Positions 22,080-33,348 of a stretch of DNA of 64,000 nucleotides are shown here, in pieces. The position numbers and the translations under genes are program-made. Each line of letters opens with the position of its first letter. Position 1 is the stretch's first letter. The DNA comes from Phyto melanocephala (lineage: Eukaryota; Arthropoda; Insecta; Diptera; Rhinophoridae), in the NCBI GenBank assembly GCA_941918925.1, contig OW799237.1:4941201-5005200 (forward strand), read 5' to 3'. The notes under the pieces were generated by a model. It was not told the origin of the DNA, made no database searches, and saw nothing but the letters and a program-made list of their open reading frames with translations.

Positions 22080-22324
22080 TGCCCCCTTTATTATTTTTAA
22101 GAGTGCCCTGTGGACTAGTCAGTAAAAGGACAAGTCAGTTGTTTGGGGGTTGCGGGTTCGATTCCCGCCGGAGACTCTGGAATTGTCTGCTTCTGTTTCT
22201 CTTTTATCCTAAATATTTCTATTCTTATTCTCTTCTTCTCTCTATTAAGGCGTCACAATGGACCGTCTCCAGTGAAGGTGTGAGGGTAACTTTGCACCAG
22301 CCTTACCTACCTGCCCCCTTTATT
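22080..22324 (+). mobile_element. tRNA-derived SINE with 13-bp target duplication
   Basis: The body (22093-22311, about 219 bp) opens with a tRNA-like head. An A-box-like TGGACTAGTCAGT lies at about 22111, and a B box GGTTCGATTCC at 22155-22165 inside a GCGGGTTCGATTCCCGC T-arm. These are internal RNA polymerase III promoter elements. A tRNA-unrelated tail follows. The perfect direct repeats TGCCCCCTTTATT (22080-22092 and 22312-22324) show insertion by target-primed reverse transcription. No A-rich or simple-repeat tail is present at the 3' end, which is unusual. It is mobilised in trans by a LINE. Confidence 0.82.
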
Positions 22325-22454
22325 TATATTAAAAACTATTTATTTAATATAATTATAAATGCCAAGCGATTGTATCGGATGTAAATTTGCGCCCATTTCG
22401 TTAATACAAATTGTACGCTGTTTTTCTATTTCTAAGTTATCACGTACACACCAC

Positions 22455-22800
22455 ACGATATGGCGAAGTATCCAAAAGAACAACGTTTAATTATTGTAAA
22501 ATTGAAAGTTTCGCCGTCAAGTTTTCGGTCGCAATTCTGTGACAAATAAATTGACACTGAGTCGTTAAATTGCAAAATTTGAGACCAAACTTGCGTTAAT
22601 AAATAAAAAGGCCATTGTTCGTCCTCATACTTGTCAGTTACTTAAAAATATAGCCGCAGTAAGGGGGAAGTGTGGCCGAGAATTCAGGAACTTCCAGATG
22701 TTCTATACAACGAATTTTTGTAAGCTTTTTTACGCGTTCAATTAGTGTAAGAAATTAAGCTAATGGACCATGCGCAGCAAAATTGCTGATCGGGTGTTAT
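22455..22800 (+). pseudogene. Decayed mariner-type transposase N-terminal part
   Basis: ATGGCGAAGTATCCAAAAGA begins a frame reading MAKYPKEQRLIIVKLKVSPS, the N-terminal helix-turn-helix start of one mariner/IS630-like transposase group. Stops and frameshifts follow. Fragments such as KFETKLAL, KNIAAVRG and LMDHAQQ, spread over three frames, still match the expected order of that protein. It is non-functional. Related copies are at 45630-45810 and 50088-50988. Confidence 0.6.
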
Positions 22801-24580
22801 AGCATTAAATTATATTTTTTAGATGGGTCATTTTTTTAATTCAAATTTTTATAATAATTAAACGTTAGCCATTCGCATACTTACTACAAATTCGGCGCTC
22901 TTATTTGAGTATCCTTCACTTTAAAAAGTGATTAATGTTATACAGTGAGATTTTTCAGAAAATTGTTATTGATTTTCTTTACTGTATTTCTAAGCAATTC
23001 TGTTGTTTTTATATTGTTGTATTTTTTGTAAACTAACCAACATCTTAAAGTCAATTCGCCTTGTTTCTTGCAAGAAGAATATTTCTTACTTAATCTCGCA
23101 CAATCGTGGAGGGGGTAGCAGCTTTAGATCAGGTTTGATACTAATAAAAAGAGTACAAAAACACTACAAAGGTTAAAAATTAGTTATTTTGCATAATATT
23201 TTGGGTACATTTAAAGAAAAACAGTACATGTACGTTTGAAACTCACTCCTATGCACAGTACAAAATATTAACGAATTAAAAAATTATTTAATTCTATAAT
23301 TAAAGGATATTGCCAAAAGAAAAAGAAACTGAATTAAAAATTATCACAAAACTTTAATTGAGAAAAATAGACTTGGTTTAGGGCGTTAAATGTTTATATT
23401 CCAATAACAATTGTATGGATATTAATTTTTGTTTAAGTCTTGTCTAACAGTAATAACATCCCGGTATTAGATAAAAATTCCGTACACATTTCTCATTAGC
23501 TGCGTACTGGCCTGGAAGTTTCTGAAACGAAGTTCAGTTTTTTTTTTATAGAAATTTCTTATGGAAACCTAAAATTCCAGTAGTGCGATTTACTAACTTA
23601 TTTAAACGATAATCCTATTGTTAAAAAAAGTTAACAACCATTTTATCGAATTCGGTATTCAGTAATATATTTAAACAATAGTGGTTATTGTTATCTTAAC
23701 GACAATAATTTTGTTGTTTTTATTGTTGTTTATTACGCACTGCTGAAAAAGGTAGCAGCAAGAAAGAGAGAAATACTTGTGAAAATAAAAATTACGATTG
23801 AAATAAATTGTTCTTTTTTTCTACTGCTAAAATAAATTGTTATTGTTTTTTTTCTACTGCTGAAATAATAAGCAGTACAGAAGACATACTCTGCTGCGCT
23901 TTCGAATAAAAAAATGTTGGTGGGATGTTTTAAAAGTATGATTGAATACGAGAATGAAAAATTAATTTTTTTTGCGAAAACAAAAAATTATTTTTGCTTT
24001 ATTTTTTCGCTCTCAAAATAATAAAATTTTAATATTTTTAAAAATAAAAGAAAAACACATTTTTAAATCTCTTTTCCCGTTCACAAGTATTTCCCATTTT
24101 GCAAGCACACAAAATGAAATTGTAATCATTACGAGCAAAAATTATTACATATACGCTATTCACTTGGTGCAGAGGTTATGGAGTTCAAGGCCAGTATGAA
24201 GTTCTGCCTGAATTTCAGGTTTCCAAAAGAGATATGTGTAAAAAACACTGAAATTCAAGTTTGAAAAAACTTTCAGGCAACTTTCCGTTTGCTAGTTCAC
24301 AACTGGAAAGAATAGTGAACGAAATTTTTAACACTTGTTATCTAATACAGGATAACTATTTCGCTAAGCGAAAATTTTTTTACTTTATCTAAAACAAAAT
24401 TAATTTTTTGTTTAAGGAATATTTTGGCGTTTTGTATTTTTTTGCACATTTGTATATTTTTGTTACACTAAAAAAACGTTTTCTTTTTCTTTTAGATTTG
24501 ACAGTCACGCAGAAAAATAAGGTAATCAATTTAAAAAAACGCCACAAAATTTATTTTTAAAAATGTTTTCAAGGCATATT
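22801..24580. other. AT-rich spacer with a short tandem duplication
   Basis: No gene was found. A roughly 37-bp unit with TTTCTACTGCT.AAATAA is duplicated in tandem near 23803-23875. ATTCGCCTTG near 23055 resembles the end of the 49159 repeat family. No other structure was seen. Confidence 0.45.
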
Positions 24581-25401
24581 AATAAATCATCAGGTAATCG
24601 AAGTTCAGAGAGGATTTTTTTGTTTATATATCTTATAATCTATATATATAAAAATCAATGTGTGTTTGTATGTTAATATGTTTGTTTGTGCTTTATAGAC
24701 GGTTAAACGGCTGGATCGATTTCCTTGAAATTTTCACAGAATCTTTCTGTATGTCTGGAAGGAACTATAGGCTATACTTTGGTTTAAAATTGTAAGTGGG
24801 CGGGGTGCCATGCCCTATTAAAGAATAAGTATTAAATATTATATATCACGAAAGCTAATGCAGCTAGAGTCTTCAAATTAAGTACGGTAAACTTTGACAT
24901 CCACACGAACATTTGGGTAAAAAATGGGCGTACTTGCAATAGTAGGCGTGGCCACATGAATTAAATATTAAACTTGGTATATTTGGAAAACGATATCGAT
25001 TAGAGTAGTAAAATTTTGCAAGAGAAACTTTGACACCTAATTGAACATTAAGGCAAGAAATGGGTGCATTATCAATAGTGGGCGTGGCACCTATAATATG
25101 AATTAAATACTAAAATTCGTATATTTGGAAAACGATATCGATTAGAGTAGTAAAATTTTGCAAAAGCAACTTTGATATTCAAATAAACATTTATGGTAAA
25201 AATGGGTGCATTAACAATAGTGGGCGTGGCACTTGCCATATGAATTAAATACTAAAATTTGGGGTGGCAAAGCACACCGGGTATAAGCTAGCTCAAAATA
25301 ATTAAGAGAAGGGAAAGAATGCTGATTTTAACAGCTGAAGTTTAAAATAAGTGAATACAAAAATAATCAGCTGACGAATCAAGACTACCTGATGAATAAA
25401 T
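24581..25401. mobile_element. Inverted-repeat element (CATCAGGTA family) interrupted by a Helitron
   Basis: The outer ends CATCAGGTAATCG (24588) and, inverted, CATCAGGTAGTCTTGATTCG (25394) bound the element. AATAAAT is directly repeated at both flanks (24581-24587 and 25395-25401). Without the inner insertion it is about 155 bp. The same family occurs at 28792, 38075 and 41717. Its body carries GTTCAGAGAG and an AATCAGCTGA palindrome. It is non-coding, and the transposase source is unknown. Confidence 0.8.
24639..25291 (+). mobile_element. Non-autonomous Helitron, 653 bp
   Basis: It starts TCTATATATATAAAAATCAA, the usual 5' end of insect Helitrons, and ends ...GGGTATAAGCTAG. A small fold (GGTG...CACC) lies about a dozen bases before the CTAG terminus. 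The base before it is A, as expected for A^T insertion; the base after is C where T would be expected. The body has three tandem units of about 120 bp with TATATTTGGAAAACGATATC, GTAGTAAAATTTTGCA and GGGCGTGGC. There is no Rep/helicase frame, so movement would depend on another copy. Confidence 0.82.
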
Positions 25402-25402
25402 A

Positions 25403-26025
25403 TGCCTTGGCATATTCATACAGGTTTTTTCAACAGCGATTTGATACATCAAAGCTACTTTTTATTACATGTTTTCTCTCTAGGCGAATTTATATAGCAG
25501 ACAGTAAAAACAACAAATATAAAAAAGTTTAGTACACACATAAATATGTTATCAAAAAAAGTATGCTAAAGTGAATTGTTTAATATCGAAACGAAAAACA
25601 CATTTTCCATTCCTGCTTAGATAAATTAAAACAAAGCGAATTGAACAAATGTTGACATTATGCTTAAGGCCATGACTGACTATCAAATTTAGTCGTTCGA
25701 TATGTCAAAAATTTTATGTGTGTTCAGAATGTGTGATAGTGTGGACAAAAAGTGCACATGTGTGACAGATTTATTGACAGATGTGTCCGATTAGATAATC
25801 TTTTGGAAATTTTCATAAAATAGTAGTTTCTGTGCGATCAGAGTTGCTTTTTGTAGGCAAGTATGACAGTATGGCATTCAATGACACATTTTGTTGCGAT
25901 TTTCTCATGTAGGACAGAAACCTATTAGATTTTTATTTGACATAATCGCACGACTTTGTAGGATAGTCAGTCATGGCCTTTACCGATCAGCTGTTGCGAT
26001 GAGGTTACCTTTATGAATGTCTTTG
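25403..26025. mobile_element. Inverted-repeat element (GGCATATTCATA family) interrupted by a Harbinger MITE
   Basis: The left end (GCCTTGGCATATTCATACAG at 25404) and the right end (inverted AAAGACATTCATAAAGGTAA) are imperfect inverted repeats. The interior (GTGAATTGTTTAATATCGAA, CATTTTCCATTCCTGC) is shared with the element at 49159-49534. It starts only two bases after the 3' flank of the previous element. It is non-coding. Confidence 0.65.
25667..25979. mobile_element. PIF/Harbinger-type MITE, 313 bp
   Basis: The terminal inverted repeats share AGGCCATGACTGACTATC perfectly, then continue with mismatches for about 30 bp. The flanking direct repeat is TTA (25664-25666, 25980-25982). TWA target duplications and GGC-containing ends are the hallmark of PIF/Harbinger transposons. 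It has no coding capacity. It sits inside the element at 25403-26025. Confidence 0.85.
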
Positions 26026-26937
26026 ATTTTTATTAAAAAAAAATTATTTTATTTTTAAACTAATAATTAAAATAATTGGGATAAATTAAAATTTAAAATT
26101 AATTTTACATATTTAAAAAAAAAAAAATTTAGACAAATTTATATTTTATATTCATAAATTAGTTATAATTATTTGATTATTTCATATCACAAAAAACGCA
26201 TTCAATACAATACAACATTTTAAAACCAAATGCATACATTTATACTACTATAACGTAATACGCTAATACAACTTCGCAGAGGGGGGGATCGTAAAATGAG
26301 CAATTATTGCCTATAATTTTTCGAACTTGTACAAGAAAAATTCAAAAACGAGTTTTCTAGAAATATATTCAACGTTTATTTTCCCTTTACATTGTAAGTA
26401 GTATATATGTACATAACAACAACGCAAGTTTAATTAATACAAACATTAAAAGCTTCGTATTTGCCTAGTAATTACATTTAATATTTTCTTTAATTATAAC
26501 CTTCAAATGGAATCTTACCGCAACTACATAAATATTTTTTTTTTAAGTAAAAATTTTAATTTTTATTTAGTTTTTCTTCTTATTTATGTATTTGTTAGTT
26601 CAACACTTGAAAACGAAGCATAAAAAATTTTTATGAAAACCTCTAAATTGAGGATGGGTATTGATTATAGAGAAAAAGTTGTTTTTTTAACAATCGATTT
26701 TATTGTGTTAAGATCAATTTATTGTGAGATAGAAAAAGGGGATAGGTAATAACTACTATCTTATTAAATTAAAAAATATATAAAAACATATAAAACATAT
26801 ACGTTTAAGATCATAAAAAGTCATTAAAAAAATCTTTTTAACCTCAAATCTACACACTTATACAAAATATGTGAATACGTTTCATTTTTAATGCATTTTA
26901 ACAGAAAAACTCTAAAAAAATAAATACACAAACATAC
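26026..26937. other. AT-rich spacer, nothing recognised
   Basis: No gene, repeat end or RNA signature was found beyond AT-rich runs and one G run at about 26281. Confidence 0.45.
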
Positions 26938-27369
26938 TAGTGATGTAGCAAACATCAATTTAAAAGTATTCGTGAATACGAATTTTTGCCGGTATTCGCG
27001 AACACGAATACAAATATGGCGGGATTTTGACAAGATTTAAACAAAATGGCTTTTCAAAAATCGAAAATTGAGTTGGTGAAATTAATTGAACCAGTCTACA
27101 TATGTATAATATATATGTAAAAACCATGACAGCTATATATACATAAAGCTTTTACAATAGCTTTAAGTCAATCCAATAGGTATGAACATTAGGGTGAAAT
27201 TATTGTCAGAAAGCAATTTTATCTAAAATTAGTTGTGCAAATTTGTTTTTTTTTATTTTTACAAAAGAACATTTTTTTTAGAAATTTAATTATTTTATCT
27301 AATGTTATTTATGTTTGGGTGCTAATATTCGCATAATTTTTGCAAATGCGAATATTTGTAACATCACTA
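26938..27369. mobile_element. hAT-like MITE, 432 bp
   Basis: The ends TAGTGATGT and (inverted) TAGTGATGTTACAAATATTCGC bound the element. The flanks AAACATAC and ATACATAC match 7 of 8, an 8-bp target duplication with one change. TAGTGATG-type ends with 8-bp duplications are typical of hAT transposons. The interior contains inverted GTATTCGTGAATACG and ATTCGC motifs. It is non-coding. Confidence 0.72.
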
Positions 27370-28655
27370 ATACATACATACATACAGGTGTGGTCATTAA
27401 ATATTTTTTTAATTGAAATTATTCAAATTCTCTACTATACTCGTATACACACATATCCAATAGGAATAAAAAAAAAAAAAAAAAATCATAAATAAATTTA
27501 ATGGTTTCTTAAATAAATAAATTATGTGACCATAAAATAAACAGGAACTTCATGTTAATGAAATACATATCCAAAAAATTAATAATCCAAAATTAATAAA
27601 TAAAATCTAGGTTTTATATATATATATATATTTTTAATATGTATTTGTTTTTTCATCCAGATAAGACTGTGTAAGTGACTTAATTGTATGACTATAAATA
27701 AGTGTGGTCAATTTGATATACAAAATAATTAAGGTATTCACGCTACCAATTTTAATCGCATAAAAGTGCAATATTTTTCCAATTATTTCTTTCCACTTCC
27801 TTTAAGTGTGAGAATTACATACATATATGCAAAATCATTATATTGAAAGTTTGCAACTAAAACTTACGTAAAAAATATAAATGCTTTTATGAAGAATAAT
27901 TATGAATAAACGTATGTAACTATTAAATTAAATAATTAAAATACCTTTTTTATTTAAATACTATATAAATAAAAAAGGTAAAGGTTATTTTTTCTATTTT
28001 TATGTAAGTACAAAGGTATTATTTTTAATAATTGTAATTTGAACTAGTTTCTTTTAATAAATATATCGTTGGTCACAGATAGAAAGGCCCTAACTCATAT
28101 AATTACAAATTTACAGGAGAAGACAAAAACGTAATACAAACTGTATTATCATAATTTTCTTAATTAATTCAATAATTCTTTTGTTAAAATGCGTGTAAAA
28201 AAGTAATTTTTTATACTATTGCTTTACATTTTTGTGGTAAGATGCATTTGTGTGAAATGTATGAAAACCACTAAAAAAATCTCAATTTCGTAAAAAATAC
28301 GAGTGTATATTTCTTTAAACAAATTTTACAATTTCAATAAAAAATTTTATTTTTGTAAGAAAAAGAAAAGAAATAAATTTTTGTAATACCTTATTATCAT
28401 ACCACCATAAGTGAACAGGGTATTAGTGTAGCGTATCAGCTTGGAATCACTACCTGCATAAACAATGCGATGACCGTCCGTTTATAAAAATATTAACATT
28501 CGACAAAATTCAATAAAAAATCTTCCTATGGAATTCTGCGAAACTTAGACCATAATTAAATGAACGCTTATGAAAAAGTTAAAAATGTTGAAATAAGGAT
28601 AGCAAGCCTCCATATTTTTTTCTTTAAAAAAATTAATTTTCAAAAACTTTAAATA
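27370..28655. other. AT-rich spacer with (TA)n
   Basis: A short (TA)n microsatellite lies near 27616-27632. No gene was recognised. Confidence 0.45.
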
Positions 28656-28701
28656 TTTGGGAGAGAATAGTTACCGAATGTGAATATTCGTTACATCACT
28701 A
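28656..28701. mobile_element. hAT-like right end, partner not found
   Basis: GAATATTCGTTACATCACTA is the same terminal motif as the right end of the 26938-27369 element. No left end was found upstream, so this is a solo or truncated end. Confidence 0.45.
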
Positions 28702-28791
28702 CACTGTACTGTGAGCTTATTGATTTTATATAGCAAAAGTTCGTGAATTCGTAATTTAAAAAAAGTTTAGTTTTGGCCAGGAATATTTGTT

Positions 28792-28964
28792 CACCAGGTA
28801 ATCGCAGTTCAGAGAGAATTTTTTTTTGTTTATATTTATATAAATATATGAAGTTTGACAGTTGAAATAAATGAGAAAAGAGAGACAATCGTTTTGGAGT
28901 TTGACAACTGAAGTTTTTAAGTAAGTGAATCAGTAATCAGCTGATAAATTAAGTCTACCAGAAG
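28792..28964. mobile_element. CATCAGGTA-family element, complete copy
   Basis: It starts CACCAGGTAATCGCAGTTCA, has an internal AATCAGCTGAT palindrome, and ends AAGTCTACCAGAAG. Both ends match the Helitron-carrying copy at 24588. This 173-bp copy shows the uninterrupted structure of the family. Confidence 0.7.
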
Positions 28965-30417
28965 AATATTTTTTTTTTATTTTTACTTTTTTTACACACA
29001 CATACACATTGAACAAAAAAAAAATAAATTTTTTTCGGGAATGTTTAGTTGATAAAATAAAACGATAGATTTGCTTTAAGTTTAATAAAAAACACGGTTT
29101 TGTGTGTCTCCTTATAACATTTAAAACCATTTATATAATTTTCCACTTTTATATTTAGGGAGCCAAATTGACGTATTCGTTTAATTAAACATAAAGAAAA
29201 AACAGCAAAGTATGACATTTTTTTTTCAATCATATATACGGAATAAGCTTTAGAATAAAACCTTTACGAAATATCCAAGAGTTAATTATATTATTTTTTG
29301 AATAAGCGCAGAGATTAATCATATAGGTATAATCGATTTCTAATTTGTTTTCTTTTAATCTGCTTAGCTAAAAACAAGTTGATTTTTAAATATATATTTT
29401 CTAAGAGTATGTAATACCTACATAAAATTTCCTTGTTTATAAAATTAATTTTTTTATATAAGAACGAAGTAAAAAGGGATATAATTTGAAATTTCGTTCA
29501 ACAAATCTTAAAATTAAAATTGATATAAAGTTCAAAGTTCAGCATTTACACAATTATTAAAAATTTATAGATTTTCATGTTCGAAAAATTTATGTTACTA
29601 AATTAAATTAATCATAAAAAATCGGCTGGCCATAATACTCCAAACTATTTTACTCACTTGAACGTAATAAATAACAAATATTCCTATAGGTACCAATTTA
29701 CAAAAAATTTTTTTTTCACAATTCAAAAATAACAAGTGCCGTCCCTGAACTCATATCTAAAATCAGATGTTGATATTTATACATACTCTGCCATTGTGTT
29801 GTTTCTTTTATTGTTGTATTAGAAGTAATTTTGTTGTAGTTTTTTGTACTTTAAAATTTCACTACACTAACGTGATAAATTGTATAAATATTTTAACCGG
29901 CTTTTGAGTGATTTATGATTTTTTAAGTTGTTTTTTTTTAATTAAACAAAAGTTCTTTCTTTTTGTTGCAAAAATTTAAAACCGACCAACCACGTCCACG
30001 ACGTTTAACGGATAAAAATAAACTGATCTTTTTTAGACGATTTTGTTTAGTTGCAGCCGTCATCCACACACTGTGTAAAAATGTTTGTGTTTGATAAAAA
30101 AAAAACTACTTCAATAACAACAACAATGTGTATAACAAATTGTATATTTAGGGTTACCGATTTATCGATATTATACATAAATGTGGATATATCTAAAAAT
30201 CATTATCTGCAAATAAAGAAATATAAATTAATATTTATTCGAACTTTTTATTTAAATTTATTGTAAATCATTTATTCTTATTTTTATATGTTCCTAAAAC
30301 ATATTTATTTATTCAATTACACAAAGTAATACAAGCCCATCAGGCCAAATAAAAATATTGCATAGTAATAAAAAACCTAAGCAAACAAACAAAAGAATAA
30401 CAAATTTAGGTAAATAT
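28965..30417. other. AT-rich spacer, nothing recognised
   Basis: Only AT-driven short frames occur here. No repeat ends were noticed. Confidence 0.45.
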
Positions 30418-30670
30418 TCATAATGAGAGTATTATTATTATTATTATTATTATCCTTTATTAAAAACTTATTCATTTTATCAATATCATTAACAGAGTTA
30501 TGAGAATTTACATATAGTATTACAACAATTAACATCTTATTAATAAAATAAAGAAACTACTAATATCACAGATTTAAGGAAAAGTTGTTCATAAAAAACC
30601 TCGCATCAACTTAGAAGTTATAAGAGATTTTAAAACAATCACTGAAATGTGTCTTTTAAACAAAAGACCC

Positions 30671-33348
30671 TCAGTGGTTGTTCAGCAAATTTCTTATTAT
30701 TTCAAAATTTGACCTTCTGCATTTTTCATTAAATGACAGCGTCAGTTCCCTTGTCAATAAATTAAACATTTTGAAGTCAAAGTTTCTGTGTAGAAGATAA
30801 GTTGGATATCTAAAAGGTAGATTGTGTATTATTTTCAAGTTTTTATTTTGAATGATTTGCAATTTTTTTGTATGCGTTTTAGCAGCCTTTTGGGACCAGA
30901 TTTGACAACCATAGGTCATAATCGGTCGAATACACATTTTGTAAATAAGAACTTTGTTCTTTATATTAAGATTAGATCTTCGGCCAATTAAGGGGTATAA
31001 GGCACGACTACACTTAATTGCCTTCTCGCAAATGTAATTAACATGCTGTTTGAATAAAAGTTTTCTGTCAAGGATTACTCCTAGATATTTAATTTCGTCC
31101 TTCAATGGGATAATTGTTCCCCTAGACGATAAATATCTAGTAGGAAAGCGTTTTCGCGATTTGTTGAATGGAAATATAATTGCTTGAGTTTTATCGTCAT
31201 TGACTTTTATTTTCCATTTGTCATAGTATTTACGAATTAATTTAAGATTATTTTCCATTCTTCTAATAATCGCATTCGAGACTTTACCGCAACAAATAAA
31301 GGCGCTGTCATCCGCGTAAAAAGCTGCATCATGGTCTCTTCTTAGAGTAACATCAGATGTATATATCGAGTATAGTGTAGGGGATAATACTGATCCTTGC
31401 GGCAAGCCCGCAGGTATTTGCCTTTCACTAGAAAATTTGTTATTGACAGATACAACAAACGTACGTTTATCTAAAAAGCTTTTGATAAGTTTTTGAAGGT
31501 AAATTGGAAAATTAATTTATTTAATTTATACACTAGTCCATCATGCCAGATTGAGTCAAAAGCTTTTTCGATATCAAGAAAAACGACTCCAGTGCTTTTT
31601 CGATTACTTTTATTACATTCAAGAAAGTTAACAACTCTCTTAAGTTGATGTACAGTGGAGTGCTCTTTTCGAAAACCAAATTGTTCTTTATTTATGATAT
31701 TATTGCAATTTAAAAAATCTAAAATTCTGGAGTGAATAATTTTCTCGAACACCTTATCCAATAGGCTAAGAATACTTATTGGCCTATAGCTGGAGGGCAA
31801 TTTAGGATCCTTTCCAGATTTGTGGATTGGAATTACCTTAGCCATTTTAAAAACGTGTGGGAAGTACCCATTGCTCAGGCAGAAGTTAAATAATTTACTT
31901 AAAATTTCAAAAAAGGAGTCGGGCATATTTTTAAGTATTATACTGTTAATCCCATCTAAGCCAGGAGCTTTATTATTTTTCAGCAAATGGACAAATGATT
32001 TGACTTCAGCCAAATTTGTTAGTTTCATACTTGTATTGTCGATAAGAGTTTGATTAAGGTCATTAATGCATCTTGATACAACCGAGTCCATGGGTGATGG
32101 ATTGTTAATAGTAATAGTATGTGAACTAGCAAATACGTCAGCTATTGCATTTGACTTTTCGACGTCAGAATTCAGAATTGATCCATCTACATGAAGTTTA
32201 GAATATGTAGGATTCTTGCCTTTTAACGTTTTAGTTAATTTCCAAAACTTTTTGGAACCGGTAGGCAGATTTGAAATGAATTTCGACCAAGACTCATTCC
32301 TGTCTTTATTCAGGTGAAAGTGAATAAGCCTATTTAGCTGTTTCAAGACACAATATAAATGCATTTTATAATTTAAATCCCTACATCTTTGGAATTTACG
32401 TCTATATTTGTTTCTCTGAGCAATTAGCATTTTGCTAATTTCTGAAATTTGCCGTTGCCAGGGGTTTCTATGACCAACTGGTATTCTATTAGTAGCTTCT
32501 TTTACAATATATATTAGTTTACTTAATGATACATCTAGATTACCTGTGTTTGTAATATTTTGATTTATATCTTGTAATAGTATTTCATTCTCCACCCAGT
32601 TTTTTATTGATAACCAATCGGCTCGATTATATAGGGGTACCAACAAAATGCTATTATGTACCTCTCCATAAATGACGCAAGATATTGGTACATGGTCCGA
32701 CTGCAGAATATTTGGATGTGTTTCCAAGGTTGAAAAAGGAAGACAAGAGTTAGTTAAAAGGATGTCTACTGTAGACGGCTGTACTGGATTTATATTTTGT
32801 CCAAAACGAGTAAATGCATTCGGGTAATAAATATAGTAGTTCGATTGAAGGCAATGGCTATAAAGCTCATTACCAGCAATATTGTTTGAAAAGCAATTCC
32901 AGTGAGTATGTTGAGCGTTTAAATCACCGAATAAAAAGAAGTCATTTGAACGATTAGTTAAGGCATCCATATCAGTTTTAAAATGTATAGTGTGAGCCGG
33001 ATTGTACGCAGATGTAAATATCACAGGGCGCCTATTTATTATTACTCGTACCGAAATATTTTCCGCCACACGCGTATTTATAGTTGGTAATATTTCGTGT
33101 TCAACATTATATTTTATCGCGATGAGTACACCTCCGCCATGTGTTGGTCTATCCTCTCTATAAATTTTGTAGCCCCCAATTTTAAATTTATGGTAGGGTT
33201 TCAAAAAAGTCTCATTGACAAGGAGAATATCAACTTCCTTGTCGTATAAAAATTTTTCCAGCTGTGAAGCTGCTGACTCAGTCGTTATGCCTTGAGCATT
33301 CCAGTGCATAACATGAACATTGTGACTTACTGTTGATTTATATGGCAT
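30671..33348 (-). pseudogene. LINE ORF2, endonuclease-reverse transcriptase with one frameshift
   Basis: The N-terminal APE endonuclease has N17, E46, D142, N144 and D218-H219 (SDHVPIS), all expected catalytic positions. The reverse transcriptase follows: the fingers motif SYRPISILSLLDKVFEKI, the first catalytic Asp in FLDIEKAFDSIWHDGL, then LPQGSVLSPTLYS and the YADD box. The frame is lost near 31505-31520 by what looks like a single-base deletion in an A/T run. The first frame ends at 31471, and the rest continues in another frame to 30671. The C-terminus resembles Jockey proteins (IRPIMTYGCQIWSQKAAKTH). As it stands the copy cannot make full-length ORF2. Confidence 0.9.
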
